Positions 1-6,845 are shown, numbered from the stretch's first letter. The stretch is DNA of 8,188 bases from Promethearchaeota archaeon (GCA_019058135.1 JAHLWE010000460.1:1-8188); one strand, 5' to 3'. Notes: generated by a model from the sequence alone, not told the origin. Program-made: numbers and translations.

Positions 1-1032
1 AAAACATTAGATGAGAGTGAACTCGAAGCCTTATTTGATAATGAAGAAATTGAAGTAAAAAATGATACCCAACTAGAGGAAAAACAGTCCGAAATGGAGC
101 ATAATCAACCTGATAATAATCTTTTAAATAATATCCAGAATGATAAACAAATTCATAATGTGCGGGAAAAGATATTTGGAATAAAAGAAAACATTTTAGC
201 CGATCAAATCATAAAGAATAAAAAAAAAAGGGAAGTTATGAATACTTCTGGAAAAAGAGTAATACACCCAACATTGAGCCCTCATGGGAAATATGTAGGT
301 TCTGAGAAAAAACGAGAAATAAATATGCCTTATTCGACGGATATTGCCTTCAATGAGACTTTAAATGAAGCTGCATTGGATGAACAAAACCTTAGAGCTT
401 TTAAAAATGGTAATAAATTAGAAATAAAAGGAAAGCACATTCACATTAAAAAAAGAATGGGAAAATCTAGTTATTTAATTATTTTCTGTGTAGATGCCTC
501 TGGATCTATGGGAATTAAGGACAGAATGGAAACTGTTAAAGGAGCAATTTATTCTATTTTACAAACTAATTATATTCATCGTGATAAAGTTTCTCTTATT
601 GTGTTTCGTCAAGATAGGGCTGAAACTATTTTGCCACCCACCAGAAGTACTGATTTAGCTTATAAGTTATTAAAAGATATTCCTACAGGAGGGACAACAC
701 CTCTAGCGGCGGGATTGTTAAAGGCGTTGGATGTAGCTAAAGAAGAAATTCGAAAAAAAAGTGGTTATATCCCTCTAATTATACTATTAACTGATGCAAG
801 AGGCAACGTCTATTTTAAAGATGCAATTGAAGATGTATTAAAAATTGGGAAGGAAATTGCTCAACAAGAAATAAATTTAATTCTTGTGGATACAGAATTT
901 TCAGATGTAAAATTGGATTTCTCTAAAAAATTAGCAAACGTTGCAAACGCCGTATATTACCATATAGATCATCTAGATCAGGAAAATTTAAATGAAATTT
1001 TAACCATTGAAGGAATTTTTGAAAATATTTAA
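1..1032 (+). CDS. ChlD/BchD-type chelatase ATPase-associated subunit, VWA domain (5' partial)
   Basis: The reading frame is open from base 1, so the gene starts upstream; the ATG at 94 is internal. The visible 343 residues begin with an acidic, Asn/Gln-rich linker (about residues 1-45), as between the AAA+ and VWA domains of ChlD/BchD. A basic stretch follows, with a GKRV..P...GKYV segment typical of the family. The VWA domain starts near residue 158. Its MIDAS is complete: DASGS (D165, S167, S169), T233 in GGTTPL, and D265 in LTDARGN. In the family this subunit forms a ring with the AAA+ I-type ATPase and couples ATP hydrolysis to metal insertion by the large H/CobN subunit, which is encoded 20 bp downstream and is probably co-transcribed. 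The missing N-terminus probably carries an AAA+ domain. It could be called a cobaltochelatase or a magnesium-chelatase subunit; the sequence does not separate these. Confidence 0.92.
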   Translation, partial: KTLDESELEALFDNEEIEVKNDTQLEEKQSEMEHNQPDNNLLNNIQNDKQIHNVREKIFGIKENILADQIIKNKKKREVMNTSGKRVIHPTLSPHGKYVGSEKKREINMPYSTDIAFNETLNEAALDEQNLRAFKNGNKLEIKGKHIHIKKRMGKSSYLIIFCVDASGSMGIKDRMETVKGAIYSILQTNYIHRDKVSLIVFRQDRAETILPPTRSTDLAYKLLKDIPTGGTTPLAAGLLKALDVAKEEIRKKSGYIPLIILLTDARGNVYFKDAIEDVLKIGKEIAQQEINLILVDTEFSDVKLDFSKKLANVANAVYYHIDHLDQENLNEILTIEGIFENI

Positions 1033-1033
1033 C

Positions 1034-1041
1034 TTTTTTTT
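1034..1041 (+). terminator. T8 tract between the two chelatase genes, possible partial terminator
   Basis: Eight consecutive T residues lie one base after the TAA of the VWA gene, within the 20-bp gap before the large-subunit ATG. Archaeal RNA polymerase can terminate on U-tracts without a hairpin, so partial termination here could lower expression of the downstream gene relative to the upstream one. No Shine-Dalgarno-like sequence precedes the ATG at 1053. The functional reading is inference. Confidence 0.3.
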
Positions 1042-1052
1042 AGTGTATTATT

Positions 1053-4000
1053 ATGGAAAAAAAAATTGATATTGATAGAAAAATCCCTAAAATCACACTT
1101 ATTTCAGCTAGTATTTTTATGAAACACATAACCGATGGTATTCAAGAAATTTATAATGAATTAGGCAAAATATTTGAATTTAAGAGTTATTTTTTAAATG
1201 ATGTAGATTCTGGAAAAGTCAAGAAAGAGGACTTTATCAAAAAAATCTATGAATCAGAAGTTATGCTTATTGACATTCGTGGAAATTGTCCTACTGTTGA
1301 AATTTTAGTTGAAACCTACAAAAAAATGGAAAGAGAAGACCCAGAATTATTTGAATCTAAAACTATTATCGCTTTAGTAGGAGGAAATAGCGAGATAAGA
1401 AGATTGACTAAAATGGGTGCTTTTGTGGCCAGAAAAATACCAGCTCCTAAAGGAACAGAATATGGAATTGATGAGATACCCAATTTAACTGACGCGGTAA
1501 GGTTTGGGCAAAAAATGACTGAAATGATGAAATTATTAGGAAAAATATTACCAATTAAATCGCTTAGACATGCACGTTATTGGGTGCTAATGATGAATTA
1601 TTGGGTTTATGGCTTTGCTGGGATGGCTTCAAATCATAAAAATATGATATTATTTCTTTTAAAACAATATTTAGGTTATAAGGACTTAGATGTACCAAAA
1701 CCAGTGAAGATTCCATCTTACGGAATTTATGATATTAAATTGAATAAATATTTTAATAAAATTGAAAATTACTTATCTGAAAAACCTCTTAATCCGAGTA
1801 AACAAACAATTGGCCTTTTTTATTATGGAGGTCTTTATTTTGAACAATCATTACCTATTGTTGAGGAATTTACTAATTATTTATCAGATTATAATATAAT
1901 TCCCGTGTTTTCAGATATTTTGACTAATGTGGAAGCACATGAGAAATTCTTTTTTAAAAAAGGATTAAAGATTGTTAGTTTAATCATAAATCTTCAATAT
2001 TTTCAACTAAATGGCGGACCTCTTGGAGGTGATGGCTCAGTTACATTAGAATTATTCAAAAAAATGGATATACAACATTTCAATCCAATTATTCAATTTG
2101 ATATGTCTTACGAGGAATATCAAAATTCACAAGAAGGACTTATTCCAATTAATCAAATAATTGCGGTAGTAATGCCCGAATTGGACGGACGAATCGAAAT
2201 GCTAACAGTTGGATGTATGAAAAATTTGGGTTATTCAGAAGAGATACATTCAGATGTCTTAGAAATGGCGCCATTACCAGAAAATATTCAATTCACCACT
2301 GAAAGAATAAAAAAATGGCTTAATTTACGAGAAAAATTAAATTCCGAGAAAAAAATTGCAATTATTATATATAATTACCCCCCAGGGGAAGATAAAATAG
2401 GAAATGCCGCATATTTAGATGTTTCAGAGTCATTAAGAAATTTAATAAACACCTTAATAAAAGAAGGATATACTTCGGAAAAATTACCCGAAGATAAAAA
2501 CCTTGCGGAAATTTTTATCAAAGATGGTTTCGTTAATAATCCAAAATTTACAAGTATTGATAATTTTAATGGTAAACTTTTAAGTAAAGACAAATATTTA
2601 GAGTATTTTAATAGTCTGCCTACTAACCTTCAACAGGAAATCAAAGAATTTTGGGGTGAACTAATAGGAAAGATCATGGTTGAAAATTCGAGCATAAAAT
2701 TGCCGATTATTCAACTTAAAAATATTTATATCTGTTTACAGCCTTCCAGAAGTACTGTTTCAGGAGATCCCAATGAGTATCACAATAAAAATCTGCCTCC
2801 TCATCATCAATATCTTGCCTTTTATAGATATATTGAAGATATAATAAAAGCTGATGCGATAATTCACATTGGAACTCATGGAACAGAAGAGTTTTTACCA
2901 GGAAAGGAATGTGCCGGAAACTGTAATGATTATAATCTTAATTTATTAGGGTCCTTACCGAATATATATTATTATCATATAACCAATACAAGCGAATCAG
3001 CCATCGCGAAAAGAAGGGCAAACGCAGTAATAATTAATCATGCAGGACCTTCCTTTAAAAATTCTGATTTATATGAAGATCTTGAAAGACTCGAATCTTT
3101 AATCGTAGAATATCAAAATCAATTTTCATTAGGTTCTTCTAGCTCCGTTGAATCAGTTAAATCAGAAAGAATTCAAGATCTAGAAAAAGAAATAGACGAA
3201 ATTGCAAAAAACTTAAATTTAGAATATAGGAGTATTTCAGAGCTTGAAGATCTCTTGTATAGATATAAAGTCTCAATAATCCCAATGGGGCTACATGTTT
3301 TAGGAAAAAATTATTGTCTAGAAGAAAAGTTTGATTTAATACTAATGATTCTGATAAATTCTGGTGAAATGCCTCCGGCTATCGAAAATAATGTTTCAAA
3401 ATTTGGAATTAATGAAAAAGAGCAGTCAGAAAATATAAAAGAGTACCTAATGAATATTATTGAAAAATTATCCTCATTTGTTGAGATTAACAAGAATATA
3501 GTTAAAAAAATTAGTAAGGAATTGGAAACTGAATATGATTTAACTCAAGAAGACCACTATTTAATGATTGAATGGATAGGAAATCTCTTGAATAGAATGG
3601 ATAATTCAATGGAAATGAGTAACATTATCCATGCATTAGAAGGAGGTTATATTGAACCGGGACTTGGAGGAGACCCAATAAGATCACCTCATATTTTTCC
3701 AACAGGTCGAAATTCTTTTGGATTTGATCCGCGACTTATACCAAACACAACTGCTTATAGGCGAGGAGGGGAAATTGCTGAAAAATTGATTCAAAATTAT
3801 AAAAAAGAAAATAATAAATGGCCTGAAACTGTAAGTGTAGTTTTATGGGCTTTCGAAACGATGAAAACCGGTGGTGAAACAGTAGGGCAAATATTTAACT
3901 ACTTGGGCGTGAGGGCTGTTAAAAATAAATCTATTTGGACTACTGAACTTGAGGTAATACCGCTTGAAGAATTAAATCATCCTCGAATTAACGTTATAAC

Positions 4001-4874
4001 AACTATTTGTGGCATCTTTCGAGACACCTTTCCATATATTTTAGATTTAATAAATCAGGCAGTTGAATTAGTTGTTGATTTAGATGAACCTTTGGAGCAA
4101 AATTATGTAAAGAAATCAGTAATAGAATTAAAAGAGCATAGTGCTGAAAATCCAGAAGCAAGAGTTTTTGGGCCACCTCCAGGTAAATATAACACAAATT
4201 TAACTGATATTATTTCTGCTGGTCAATGGGAAAATGAAAAAGAACTAATCGATGATTACCTTAATAATATGAGCTATGCATATATGCGAAATCAAAAAAT
4301 AAAGAGGAGCGTTAAAACATTTTCTGAAAATATAAGAAAAATAAACCTAATGAGTCAAATTCGGGATTCAAGTGAATATCATATAACGGATTTAGACCAT
4401 TATTATGAATTTACCGGTGGATTAGCCAGAACCTATGAAGAACTAAGTGGTAGAAGGGCCAATATATATATTGCGGATACCTCGAGTAAAAAAATTAAAG
4501 TTGACACAATAGAAAAAAGCATAAAAGAAGGAGCAATTACAAGAACTTTAAATCCTCGCTGGATTAAAGGATTGTTAGTTCATAAATACCATGGAGGACA
4601 AAAAATTGCAGAAAAAATTGAAAATATATTAGGTTTGGCTGCAACAACACATAGTGTGGATAATTGGATTTGGGATAAATCATACGAACAATACTTCGAA
4701 AATGAAGAAATACGAGAGGCATTGATTGAAAATAATAGGTTTGCTATGATGGATATTATAAAAAATATGCTCCAAGCGGACCAAAGAGGTTATTGGGATG
4801 CACCTGAGGAAAAGATTGATAACCTAAAGAAACTATTCCTAGAACTAGAAAATTGGGTTGAAATGACATATTAA
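1053..4874 (+). CDS. CobN/BchH-family tetrapyrrole metal-chelatase large subunit
   Basis: This 1273-residue protein has the family's usual length and seems intact. In the family, the large subunit binds the porphyrinoid and the metal, and insertion is driven by the I/D AAA+ motor, whose D-type partner lies just upstream. Visible signatures in order: GGPLGGDGS (321-329), VMPELDGRIE (373-382), the chelatase core HIGTHGTEEFLPGK (605-618), SESAIAKRRA (647-656), EPGLGGDPIRSP and PTGRN (868-887), LWAFETMKTGGE (931-942), GIFRDTFP (987-994), DEPLEQNYVKK (1011-1021), the YYEFTGGL region (1117-1124), LNPRW (1166-1170) and RGYWDAP (1245-1251). A Ser/Glu-rich, probably coiled-coil linker spans about 690-735. 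Some motifs are CobN-like (GTHGT, FLPGK, YYEFTGGL) and others BchH-like (SExxIAKRR, DEPLEQNYVKK, RGYW), so magnesium, cobalt or another metal cannot be chosen. No signal peptide or membrane segment; cytoplasmic. Confidence 0.93.
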   Translation: MEKKIDIDRKIPKITLISASIFMKHITDGIQEIYNELGKIFEFKSYFLNDVDSGKVKKEDFIKKIYESEVMLIDIRGNCPTVEILVETYKKMEREDPELFESKTIIALVGGNSEIRRLTKMGAFVARKIPAPKGTEYGIDEIPNLTDAVRFGQKMTEMMKLLGKILPIKSLRHARYWVLMMNYWVYGFAGMASNHKNMILFLLKQYLGYKDLDVPKPVKIPSYGIYDIKLNKYFNKIENYLSEKPLNPSKQTIGLFYYGGLYFEQSLPIVEEFTNYLSDYNIIPVFSDILTNVEAHEKFFFKKGLKIVSLIINLQYFQLNGGPLGGDGSVTLELFKKMDIQHFNPIIQFDMSYEEYQNSQEGLIPINQIIAVVMPELDGRIEMLTVGCMKNLGYSEEIHSDVLEMAPLPENIQFTTERIKKWLNLREKLNSEKKIAIIIYNYPPGEDKIGNAAYLDVSESLRNLINTLIKEGYTSEKLPEDKNLAEIFIKDGFVNNPKFTSIDNFNGKLLSKDKYLEYFNSLPTNLQQEIKEFWGELIGKIMVENSSIKLPIIQLKNIYICLQPSRSTVSGDPNEYHNKNLPPHHQYLAFYRYIEDIIKADAIIHIGTHGTEEFLPGKECAGNCNDYNLNLLGSLPNIYYYHITNTSESAIAKRRANAVIINHAGPSFKNSDLYEDLERLESLIVEYQNQFSLGSSSSVESVKSERIQDLEKEIDEIAKNLNLEYRSISELEDLLYRYKVSIIPMGLHVLGKNYCLEEKFDLILMILINSGEMPPAIENNVSKFGINEKEQSENIKEYLMNIIEKLSSFVEINKNIVKKISKELETEYDLTQEDHYLMIEWIGNLLNRMDNSMEMSNIIHALEGGYIEPGLGGDPIRSPHIFPTGRNSFGFDPRLIPNTTAYRRGGEIAEKLIQNYKKENNKWPETVSVVLWAFETMKTGGETVGQIFNYLGVRAVKNKSIWTTELEVIPLEELNHPRINVITTICGIFRDTFPYILDLINQAVELVVDLDEPLEQNYVKKSVIELKEHSAENPEARVFGPPPGKYNTNLTDIISAGQWENEKELIDDYLNNMSYAYMRNQKIKRSVKTFSENIRKINLMSQIRDSSEYHITDLDHYYEFTGGLARTYEELSGRRANIYIADTSSKKIKVDTIEKSIKEGAITRTLNPRWIKGLLVHKYHGGQKIAEKIENILGLAATTHSVDNWIWDKSYEQYFENEEIREALIENNRFAMMDIIKNMLQADQRGYWDAPEEKIDNLKKLFLELENWVEMTY

Positions 4875-4882
4875 ATTAGAGT

Positions 4883-4903
4883 AAAAAATTATGTTAATTT
4901 TTT
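4883..4903. terminator. Palindromic bidirectional terminator between convergent genes
   Basis: A perfect 9-bp inverted repeat, AAAAAATTA and TAATTTTTT, surrounds a 3-base loop (TGT). Either strand reads as an AT hairpin ending in six Ts. It starts eight bases after the chelatase stop and overlaps the stop codon and last codons of the convergent regulator gene. The structure is seen directly; two-way termination is inferred from its place and T-runs. The hairpin has no GC pairs, so it would act mainly through the T-tract. Confidence 0.55.
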
Positions 4904-5203
4904 GAAAAGAGCTTGGAATTCTGCTTTTACATTTGATAATCCAAGGGTTCCAAGTAAATGTATAGCTCTCTTATTTAAGGAATAAAAAGAGCGTTGTTCA
5001 TTACGTTTATATTCTTTTCTCTTTTCATTTTTAATGAAATTTTTCTCTCTCAGTATTTTTAGATGATAGTTTAATTTATTTTCTTGGACAGATGATAACA
5101 AATTTTTCAATTGGCTGAAAGATAAAGGTTGTTCACTTGCAAAGAGAGTCAGAAGAATTTTATATCGTGTCTTTTCGGAAATGATTTCTAAATCTTTTCT
5201 CAC
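4889..5203 (-). CDS. ArsR-like winged-helix transcriptional regulator
   Basis: This 104-residue protein has the layout of a small archaeal winged-helix regulator. An opening helix (residues about 3-10) leads into EKTRYKILLTLF, followed by LSFSQLKNLL and the recognition-helix region ENKLNYHLKILREKNFI (about 41-57). A charged wing, KRKEYKRNEQRSFYSL, and a C-terminal helix complete it. The NKLNYHLKxL segment is typical of ArsR/HTH_20-type DNA-binding proteins. It has no metal-binding Cys pair (no Cys at all), so a metal-sensing role is unlikely. The only usual start in the frame is GTG at 5203, after an in-frame TGA at 5239-5237; an ATA at 5230 is placed better relative to a Shine-Dalgarno-like GGAGTGA. 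It is divergent from the 5403 gene, and a palindromic operator candidate lies between them, suggesting control of itself and that neighbour. Confidence 0.85.
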   Translation of the reverse strand: MRKDLEIISEKTRYKILLTLFASEQPLSFSQLKNLLSSVQENKLNYHLKILREKNFIKNEKRKEYKRNEQRSFYSLNKRAIHLLGTLGLSNVKAEFQALFKKLT

Positions 5204-5236
5204 ATTCTCAAAGTTTTTGGGGGTCTGTATTTTTTC

Positions 5237-5244
5237 TCACTCCT
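5237..5244 (-). promoter_or_regulatory. Shine-Dalgarno-like AGGAGTGA upstream of the regulator
   Basis: On the minus strand AGGAGTGA is close to the archaeal consensus GGAGGTGA. It lies 33 bases before the GTG at 5203, too far to serve it, but 6 bases before an in-frame ATA at 5230-5228. It therefore bears on where translation starts; ATG at this place would be one transition away. Confidence 0.35.
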
Positions 5245-5296
5245 ATGGTTTTTAAAAAAAGTTTCATTGTTTTCTAAGTAAAATATGAAAAAATTA

Positions 5297-5305
5297 ATAT
5301 TTAAA
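5297..5305 (-). promoter_or_regulatory. Candidate TATA box for the winged-helix regulator
   Basis: TTTAAATAT on the minus strand would place the transcript start near 5275-5270, giving a leader that contains the AGGAGTGA at 5244-5237. It abuts the palindromic cluster at 5310-5332. Other AT-rich choices exist, such as the one at 5260-5249, so the call is tentative. Confidence 0.35.
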
Positions 5306-5309
5306 TTTA

Positions 5310-5341
5310 ACTCAAATTTGATTGAGTCAATCTAATTCAAT
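5310..5341. promoter_or_regulatory. Operator candidate: overlapping palindromes of TTGA/TCAA half-sites
   Basis: Three palindromes overlap: ACTCAA-N6-TTGAGT (5310-5327), TCAAATTTGA (5312-5321) and GATTGA-G-TCAATC (5320-5332). In half-site terms there are TCAA at 5312, TTGA at 5318, TTGA at 5322, TCAA at 5327 and TCAA at 5337; the last two are 10 bp apart, one helical turn. The block sits midway between the divergent regulator and the 165-aa gene, flanked by a TATA-like box on each side. The symmetry is seen directly; binding by the adjacent winged-helix protein is inferred. Confidence 0.55.
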
Positions 5342-5350
5342 ATATAAAAA
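5341..5350 (+). promoter_or_regulatory. TATA box for the 165-aa gene
   Basis: TATATAAAAA lies about 58 bases before the ATG at 5403. Archaeal spacing would put the transcript start near 5370, leaving a leader of about 30 nt that includes the AGAGG ribosome-binding site. The operator candidate touches its upstream edge, where TFB would bind. Confidence 0.55.
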
Positions 5351-5390
5351 TTTTAGAAGATTAACGAATATATATCCAATTTCATAAAAG

Positions 5391-5395
5391 AGAGG
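5391..5395 (+). promoter_or_regulatory. Ribosome-binding site for the 165-aa gene
   Basis: AGAGG is followed by a 7-base spacer and the ATG at 5403. It supports this start and implies a leadered transcript. Confidence 0.5.
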
Positions 5396-5402
5396 CAAAA
5401 AA

Positions 5403-5900
5403 ATGGAAATCTCACATGATGACACATGGGAACAATTTTTAAATGAATTTCTTGAGATATTCTCTGGAGATGGATTTTTTAAGCATAAAATTTTCATATG
5501 TGGCTCGTATATAGATGAAAACTTTGCGAATTTAAAAGAGGTTCAATATATAATTAGTACTAATAGGAATTTGTTAGGTTTTTTTGAGAATCAATTTAAA
5601 AGAACTCATAATGAAAATCTGGTGTTTAAATTCGATTTATTGGCGAAATTTTCTGAAGAGATACTCATAGTAATTGAGCATGATAAGGGTGGACATATGG
5701 TAGAGATGGGAATAATTATAGCAATAGAAGAATTTCTAAAAAAAACAAAAGTGTTTGTGCTAAAAGATGCTCCGATTACCTATATGTTAAAAAGTGGTGG
5801 GCTTTTATCACCATTTTTTTCCAAAGAAAAGAATTTATATTATTTTCAGAATAATGATGATTTGAAATCAATTGTGTTAAAATTGTATAACGTGAAATGA
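5403..5900 (+). CDS. Unrecognised protein, Rossmann-like, possibly deoxyribosyltransferase/TIR/SLOG-type fold
   Basis: I do not recognise this 165-residue protein as a named family. What can be seen: an N-terminal helix; a first strand, HKIFICGSY (28-36), like the opening strand and loop of nucleoside-binding Rossmann-like folds; a long helical middle (55-85); then EEILIVIEHDKGGHMVEMG (85-103) leading into a helix and a strand, KVFVLKD (116-122). A strand, then an acidic/Gly loop, then an E-M/I-G at the head of a helix is the usual catalytic layout of nucleoside 2-deoxyribosyltransferases and some TIR/SLOG-like proteins, which makes E101 the candidate key residue. No signal peptide or membrane helix, so it is probably cytoplasmic. 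It is divergent from a winged-helix regulator across an operator-like cluster, with a good TATA box and AGAGG site, and ends before a T8 tract as a single-gene unit. Function is not established. Confidence 0.8.
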   Translation: MEISHDDTWEQFLNEFLEIFSGDGFFKHKIFICGSYIDENFANLKEVQYIISTNRNLLGFFENQFKRTHNENLVFKFDLLAKFSEEILIVIEHDKGGHMVEMGIIIAIEEFLKKTKVFVLKDAPITYMLKSGGLLSPFFSKEKNLYYFQNNDDLKSIVLKLYNVK

Positions 5901-5918
5901 CTTATGTTTTTAAAGTTA

Positions 5919-5926
5919 TTTTTTTT
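5919..5926 (+). terminator. T8 terminator after the 165-aa gene
   Basis: A run of eight T lies 19 bases after the TGA of the 5403 gene, a usual archaeal U-tract terminator. No strong hairpin precedes it. The rest of the 5901-6035 gap is AT-rich promoter DNA for the next gene. Confidence 0.45.
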
Positions 5927-5983
5927 ATCTAATTAATAAATATCTTAAATTATTATCTTAATCACTTAAAAAATTTCTAAAAA

Positions 5984-6008
5984 TTATTTTATCAATCTTG
6001 GACACCAA
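5984..6008 (+). promoter_or_regulatory. Candidate promoter of the cyclase gene with a small inverted repeat
   Basis: TTATTTTAT (5984-5992) is a possible TATA box. Just after it, TTGG-ACA-CCAA (5998-6008) is a short inverted repeat that stands out by its GC content in an otherwise AT-rich gap. It would lie between the TATA box and the likely transcript start near 6012, where a repressor could bind. Both calls are weak, as the gap holds several TATA-like strings. Confidence 0.3.
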
Positions 6009-6021
6009 ATTAATAATAACT

Positions 6022-6026
6022 AAGGT
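6022..6026 (+). promoter_or_regulatory. Ribosome-binding site of the cyclase gene
   Basis: AAGGT, 9 bases before the ATG at 6036, partly matches GGAGGTGA and supports that start. Confidence 0.4.
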
Positions 6027-6035
6027 AGTTAAAAA

Positions 6036-6845
6036 ATGTCGAAAAAAGTTAAATATATTGATTTATCAATACCTATAGCTAATGATACATTATGTGACCC
6101 TCCACTCACGACGCCCAAGGTCGAATATGGTAATCATAATCGTGGAGCTGAAGAAATGGTTTTTGCATTTCCAAAATTGAAACCTGAAGAGCACTTACCC
6201 GATGGAAAAGGATGGGCGACTGAATTAATAACTCTATCAACCCATAGCGGGTCCCATATGGACGCTCCATGGCATTATCCTCCTGTGCAAGATAGAGAGA
6301 TTGGGGAAAGAAAGGCAATGACAATCGATGAAATTCCATTGGAATGGTGTGTAGGACCTTTAATTGTTCTTGATTGTAATGATTTTGAAGAAGGTTATGT
6401 AATGACACCAGAAGACATAGATCAAAAATTAAATCAAATAAATCATAAATTACAGGAAGGAAATATTGTTTGTGTTCATACTAATGCTCCGAAATATTTT
6501 GGGACCAGAGAATATATAAATCATGGAGTAGGTGTTGGAAAAGAAGCAACATTACATATTGTTAGACAAGGCGTGCACGTAGTTGGAATCGATGCCTGGA
6601 GTTGGGACGCTCCGTTTTTGATTACAGCGAAAAAATGGAAGAAATCAGTTAAAGAAAAAAAACCAAACCCAAGCATTATTTGGGAGGGTCATTTTGCTGG
6701 TATCGAATTAGGATATTTCCAAATGGAAAAATTAACAAACTTAGACAAAGTTCCTCCCGTGGGAGCCACGATTTATTGCTTTCCTATAAAAATAGCTGGT
6801 GCTAGCGGAGGATGGGTGCGTGCAGTGGCAACAATACCTAAGTAA
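6036..6845 (+). CDS. Cyclase-family (kynurenine-formamidase-like) metal-dependent hydrolase
   Basis: This complete 269-residue protein belongs to the cyclase superfamily (the KynB-like fold). The hallmark HxGxHxDAPxH motif appears as HSGSHMDAPWH, giving metal ligands H70, H74, D76 and H80. H219 and E231, 12 residues apart, match the spacing of the second-metal His/Glu pair of bacterial KynB as I recall it. Other family segments are the opening YIDLSIPI (7-14), GVGVGKEAT (164-172) and VGIDAWSWDAPF (183-194), where members have a G(I/V)D..S.D stretch. It is somewhat longer than typical KynB (about 210 aa), with an extra segment before the motif (about 35-60) and a Lys-rich insert (199-210). Family members hydrolyse amides or cyclic substrates, including N-formylkynurenine; no kynurenine-pathway gene is nearby, so the substrate is open. 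No signal peptide. It stands alone, convergent with the hot-dog operon 19 bp away. Confidence 0.9.
   Translation: MSKKVKYIDLSIPIANDTLCDPPLTTPKVEYGNHNRGAEEMVFAFPKLKPEEHLPDGKGWATELITLSTHSGSHMDAPWHYPPVQDREIGERKAMTIDEIPLEWCVGPLIVLDCNDFEEGYVMTPEDIDQKLNQINHKLQEGNIVCVHTNAPKYFGTREYINHGVGVGKEATLHIVRQGVHVVGIDAWSWDAPFLITAKKWKKSVKEKKPNPSIIWEGHFAGIELGYFQMEKLTNLDKVPPVGATIYCFPIKIAGASGGWVRAVATIPK

Noticed and set aside
94..96. ATG at 94 as the start of the VWA gene
   Set aside because: The frame is open upstream to base 1 with linker-like acidic sequence, and family members are longer, so the gene is truncated by the window edge rather than starting here.
2375..4197. Minus-strand open frames at 2375-2593, 3311-3493 and 4003-4197
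   Set aside because: They lie antisense inside the well-supported chelatase gene and show no recognisable domains or start signals.
5204..5267. Short minus-strand frame from the ATG at 5267
   Set aside because: It encodes about 19 codons in a different frame from the regulator and stops at a TGA just before its GTG; nothing supports it as a leader peptide.
5327..5998. TCAATCT shared by the operator cluster (5327-5333) and the cyclase promoter (5992-5998)
   Set aside because: A single 7-base match in AT-rich DNA is likely by chance, and no palindromic partner accompanies the second copy.
6106..6408. Minus-strand 100-codon open frame inside the cyclase gene
   Set aside because: It is antisense to the conserved metal-binding motif region, where coding constraint explains the open frame; no domain seen.
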